A DNA stretch of 64,000 bases from Sphingomonas sabuli (GTDB lineage: Bacteria; Pseudomonadota; Alphaproteobacteria; Sphingomonadales; Sphingomonadaceae), in NCBI RefSeq assembly GCF_014352855.1, contig NZ_CP060697.1, positions 310,001 through 374,000 on the forward strand. The letters run 5' to 3'. Both the position numbers and the translations under genes were made by a program. The notes below the pieces were generated by a model, which made no database searches, was not told the origin of the DNA, and worked only from the letters and a program-made list of their open reading frames with translations. Of the stretch, positions 62,099-64,000 are shown piece after piece. The first letter of the stretch is position 1, and every line of letters begins with the position of its first letter.

Positions 62099-62815
62099 TT
62101 GCGCAAGCTCGGCATCATCGGCGGCACCAGCTGGTCCTCGACCGCGCTTTATTACGACCATATCAACCGCGCCGTGGCGCGCCGGCTCGGCGGGCTGCAC
62201 AGCGCCCGGCTGGGCATTGAAAGCCTTGACCTCGCACCGGTCGCGGAGATGGAATTCGCCGGGGACTGGGACGGCGTCGCGGGACTGATGTCGCAGGCTG
62301 CGGTCAACCTTGCCAAGGGCGGCGCCGACGGCCTGCTGATCGCGTCCAATACCGGCCACAAGGTTTTCGGCGCGGTCGCGGCCAGCGTGAAGGTGCCGCT
62401 GCTGCATATCGCCGACGCCACGGCCGACGCGCTCGCCGCCGACGGCCGCACCCGCGTCGCCTTGCTCGGCACGCGTTTCACCATGACCGAACCGCACGTC
62501 CGCTCCCGGCTCGAAGAGCGCGGCATCGCGCTGGCGCCGATCGAGCCCAAGTGGATCGAAGAGGTCGACCGCATCATTTTCGAAGAACTGGCCGCCGGCC
62601 GGGTGATCCGCGACAGCCAGCGCAAGCTCAAGACCCTGATCGCCGAAATCGCGCGGCAGCGGGTGCAGGCCGTAGTGCTCGGCTGCACCGAACTGGTCAT
62701 GGCAGTGGACACTCGCGCTAACACCGTGCCGGTTTACGACACTACGGCAATCCATGCCCGCGCCGCGGTCGAGTGGATGCTGGCGGAAGAGGAGCAAGCC
62801 CGCGCCGCGGCGTGA
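62099..62815 (+). CDS. Aspartate/glutamate racemase family protein
   Basis: 238 aa of the Asp/Glu racemase family. It begins (M)RKLGIIGGTSWSST, and the second catalytic Cys is in VVLGCTELVMAVD. The first catalytic position reads IASNTGHK: Ser83 stands where many members have Cys, a place held by Thr in the E. coli L-Asp/Glu-specific enzyme. It may be a one-base-cysteine racemase of that type. The start is TTG at 62099 behind GGGGGAGAC; no ATG is in frame nearby. Confidence 0.87.
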   Translation: MRKLGIIGGTSWSSTALYYDHINRAVARRLGGLHSARLGIESLDLAPVAEMEFAGDWDGVAGLMSQAAVNLAKGGADGLLIASNTGHKVFGAVAASVKVPLLHIADATADALAADGRTRVALLGTRFTMTEPHVRSRLEERGIALAPIEPKWIEEVDRIIFEELAAGRVIRDSQRKLKTLIAEIARQRVQAVVLGCTELVMAVDTRANTVPVYDTTAIHARAAVEWMLAEEEQARAAA

Positions 62816-62847
62816 CATCGCCGTCCGCGGCTTCTAGCGTGGTGGGT

Positions 62848-63720
62848 ATGAGAACGCTCCCATTGCTCCTCGCCGCCGCCTTCGGCGCCACCGCCGCTTC
62901 CGCCCAGCAGCCGCAGCCGCAGCCACGGCTGATCTTCGCCGACGAATTCGACGGCCAGGCGCTCGACCGGTCCAAGTGGAACGTCATCGGCCCGGATTTC
63001 TGGGTCAACAACGAACAGCAGGCCTATGTCGACAGCGACAAGACGATCCACATCGACCAGGGCGTCGACGGTGCAAGCGGCGGTGTGCTGACCCTGCAGC
63101 CGCAATGGCAGCCCGGCTATGCCACGCCCTCGGGCCGCAAGGCGGATTTCATCTCCGGCCGGATCGACACAAGGGGCAAGTTCGACTTCGCATACGGCCG
63201 CGCCGAGGCCCGCATCCGGATGACCGACCATGTCGGCGTGTGGCCGGCATGGTGGATGCTGGGCAACGGCAAGTGGCCGGACACCGGCGAAATCGACATC
63301 ATGGAATATGTCGGCGCCCGCGACTGGACCGGCGTCGCCGTCCACGGCCCGGGCTATTCCGGCGATCGCGGACCGGTGAACCGATATTATTTCCGCAAGG
63401 GCGAGCCCGACGTCACCGGCTGGCACGTCTATGCGGTGGATTGGACGCCGGACCAGCTGACGTTCCTGGTCGACGGCAACGTCGCCTTCACCGTGCCCCG
63501 CGCCACCATCGAACATGACAACAAGTGGGTGTTCGACGACAAGACCCACCTGATCCTCAACTTCGCCGTAGGCGGAGTCTATCCGGAAAAGGTCAACAAC
63601 ATCCGCAAGCCCTATGCCGGCGTGCCGCAAGCGACGGTCGACGCGATCAAGCGCGGCGAACCCCGTATGCATGTCGATTGGGTGCGGGTCTGGCAGGGAG
63701 CGGACGCACGCCCTAATTGA
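62848..63720 (+). CDS. Secreted GH16 beta-glucanase-like protein
   Basis: 290-aa glycoside hydrolase of family 16 (laminarinase/lichenase type). A signal peptide (about 1-19, cut after ASA) is followed by the catalytic domain. The active site GEIDIMEY carries the two Glu and the central Asp, and other blocks are [36 protein letters not shown] and [18 protein letters not shown]. It should degrade a beta-1,3- or 1,3-1,4-glucan outside the cytoplasm. The stop is 5 bp before the uvrC start. Confidence 0.93.
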   Translation: MRTLPLLLAAAFGATAASAQQPQPQPRLIFADEFDGQALDRSKWNVIGPDFWVNNEQQAYVDSDKTIHIDQGVDGASGGVLTLQPQWQPGYATPSGRKADFISGRIDTRGKFDFAYGRAEARIRMTDHVGVWPAWWMLGNGKWPDTGEIDIMEYVGARDWTGVAVHGPGYSGDRGPVNRYYFRKGEPDVTGWHVYAVDWTPDQLTFLVDGNVAFTVPRATIEHDNKWVFDDKTHLILNFAVGGVYPEKVNNIRKPYAGVPQATVDAIKRGEPRMHVDWVRVWQGADARPN

Positions 63721-63725
63721 AGCGG

Positions 63726-64000
63726 GTGAGCAAGGCCGACCGTCCCGACCATCCCCGCGCTGCCGAGCGGTTTAACGAAGACGCCGCCACCTACACGGTG
63801 CGCGGGTCGGACAAGCCCGACCTCGATGCCGGCGTAGCCGCGATCCGGTCGGTGGTGCGTACGCTGCCGGTCCGCCCCGGCGTCTATCGCATGCAGGATG
63901 CTCGCGGCGACGTCCTCTACGTCGGCAAGGCGCGGGCGCTGAAGAACCGGGTGACCAATTACACTCAGGTCGCCAAGCTGCCCAAGCGGCTGCAGCGCAT
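63726..64000 (+). CDS. uvrC: UvrC, excinuclease subunit, start only
   Basis: The first 91 codons of UvrC, the nuclease subunit of nucleotide-excision repair, cut by the right edge. The GIY-YIG domain is clear: [20 protein letters not shown] and [13 protein letters not shown]. An N-terminal leader of about 55 residues ([16 protein letters not shown]) precedes it, as in alphaproteobacteria. The GTG at 63726 is the chosen start; a TTG at 63717 overlapping the GH16 stop is in frame too. Confidence 0.93.
   Translation, partial: MSKADRPDHPRAAERFNEDAATYTVRGSDKPDLDAGVAAIRSVVRTLPVRPGVYRMQDARGDVLYVGKARALKNRVTNYTQVAKLPKRLQR

Overview
The window is ordinary chromosomal backbone of a high-GC alphaproteobacterium, most likely from the Sphingomonadaceae/Sphingomonadales. 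The evidence is the gene order and gene content: an aa3-oxidase subunit IV next to split transhydrogenase genes, a DivL-type kinase upstream of tsaE-amgK-murU-addB-addA-trxA, a long TonB-dependent receptor beside a TPR-sulfotransferase, and a class A RNase P RNA. Coding density is very high, genes often overlap by 4 bp, and no gap exceeds about 300 bp. I see no insertion sequence, prophage, CRISPR array, tRNA or rRNA. A catalase is cut by the left edge and uvrC by the right edge.

Region by region. 1-4.3 kb: large catalase, PHB-depolymerase-type esterase, small sulfotransferase, rnpB and a J-domain protein. 4.3-9.0 kb: an enlarged phage-shock (Psp) locus. pspF diverges from pspA-pspB-pspC, which are followed by four small membrane/coiled-coil genes, sufE and a thioesterase. 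The intergenic space carries a clear sigma-54 promoter and a dyad. 9.0-14.9 kb: sodB, then a six-gene reverse operon (dapF-mtaB-ftsY-yciB-ABC ATPase-ABC permease) in which every junction is an ATGA overlap. 15-21.4 kb: ffh and rpsP-rimM, then trmD-rplS, with the two ribosomal blocks separated by reverse-strand genes. 21.4-33 kb: M28 and M2 peptidases, asd, a hydroxylase/sulfotransferase-like pair, TSUP permease, hydrolase, peroxiredoxin, YqgE and ahcY with a perfect 20-bp operator-like palindrome. 34-39.2 kb: TPR-sulfotransferase and a 1076-aa TonB-dependent receptor ending at a strong terminator. 39.3-50.8 kb: divL-tsaE-amgK-murU-addB-addA-trxA, linking cell-cycle control, tRNA modification, peptidoglycan recycling and double-strand-break repair. 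50.8-64 kb: a lipoprotein, an atypical NtrC-family regulator, the transhydrogenase genes split into two blocks about 5 kb apart, a CHASE2-EAL phosphodiesterase, CtlX, a racemase, a GH16 glucanase and uvrC.

The most interesting system-level signal is the Psp locus. The four genes after pspC, the C-terminus of PspC and, more weakly, PspB share a coiled-coil tail of the form R-(L/V/I)-x-x-(V/L)-E-x-(I/Y)-V-T-x-E followed by I-(E/D)-x-L-R. This suggests a family of membrane partners around PspA. Other points worth checking are two genes that appear to lack any canonical start codon (rimM with ATT, an FAD oxidoreductase with ACG), an S16 protein with a long Ala/Glu tail, a DivL with Tyr in place of the phospho-accepting His, and an NtrC-like regulator with a broken receiver site and GAFPGA in place of GAFTGA.
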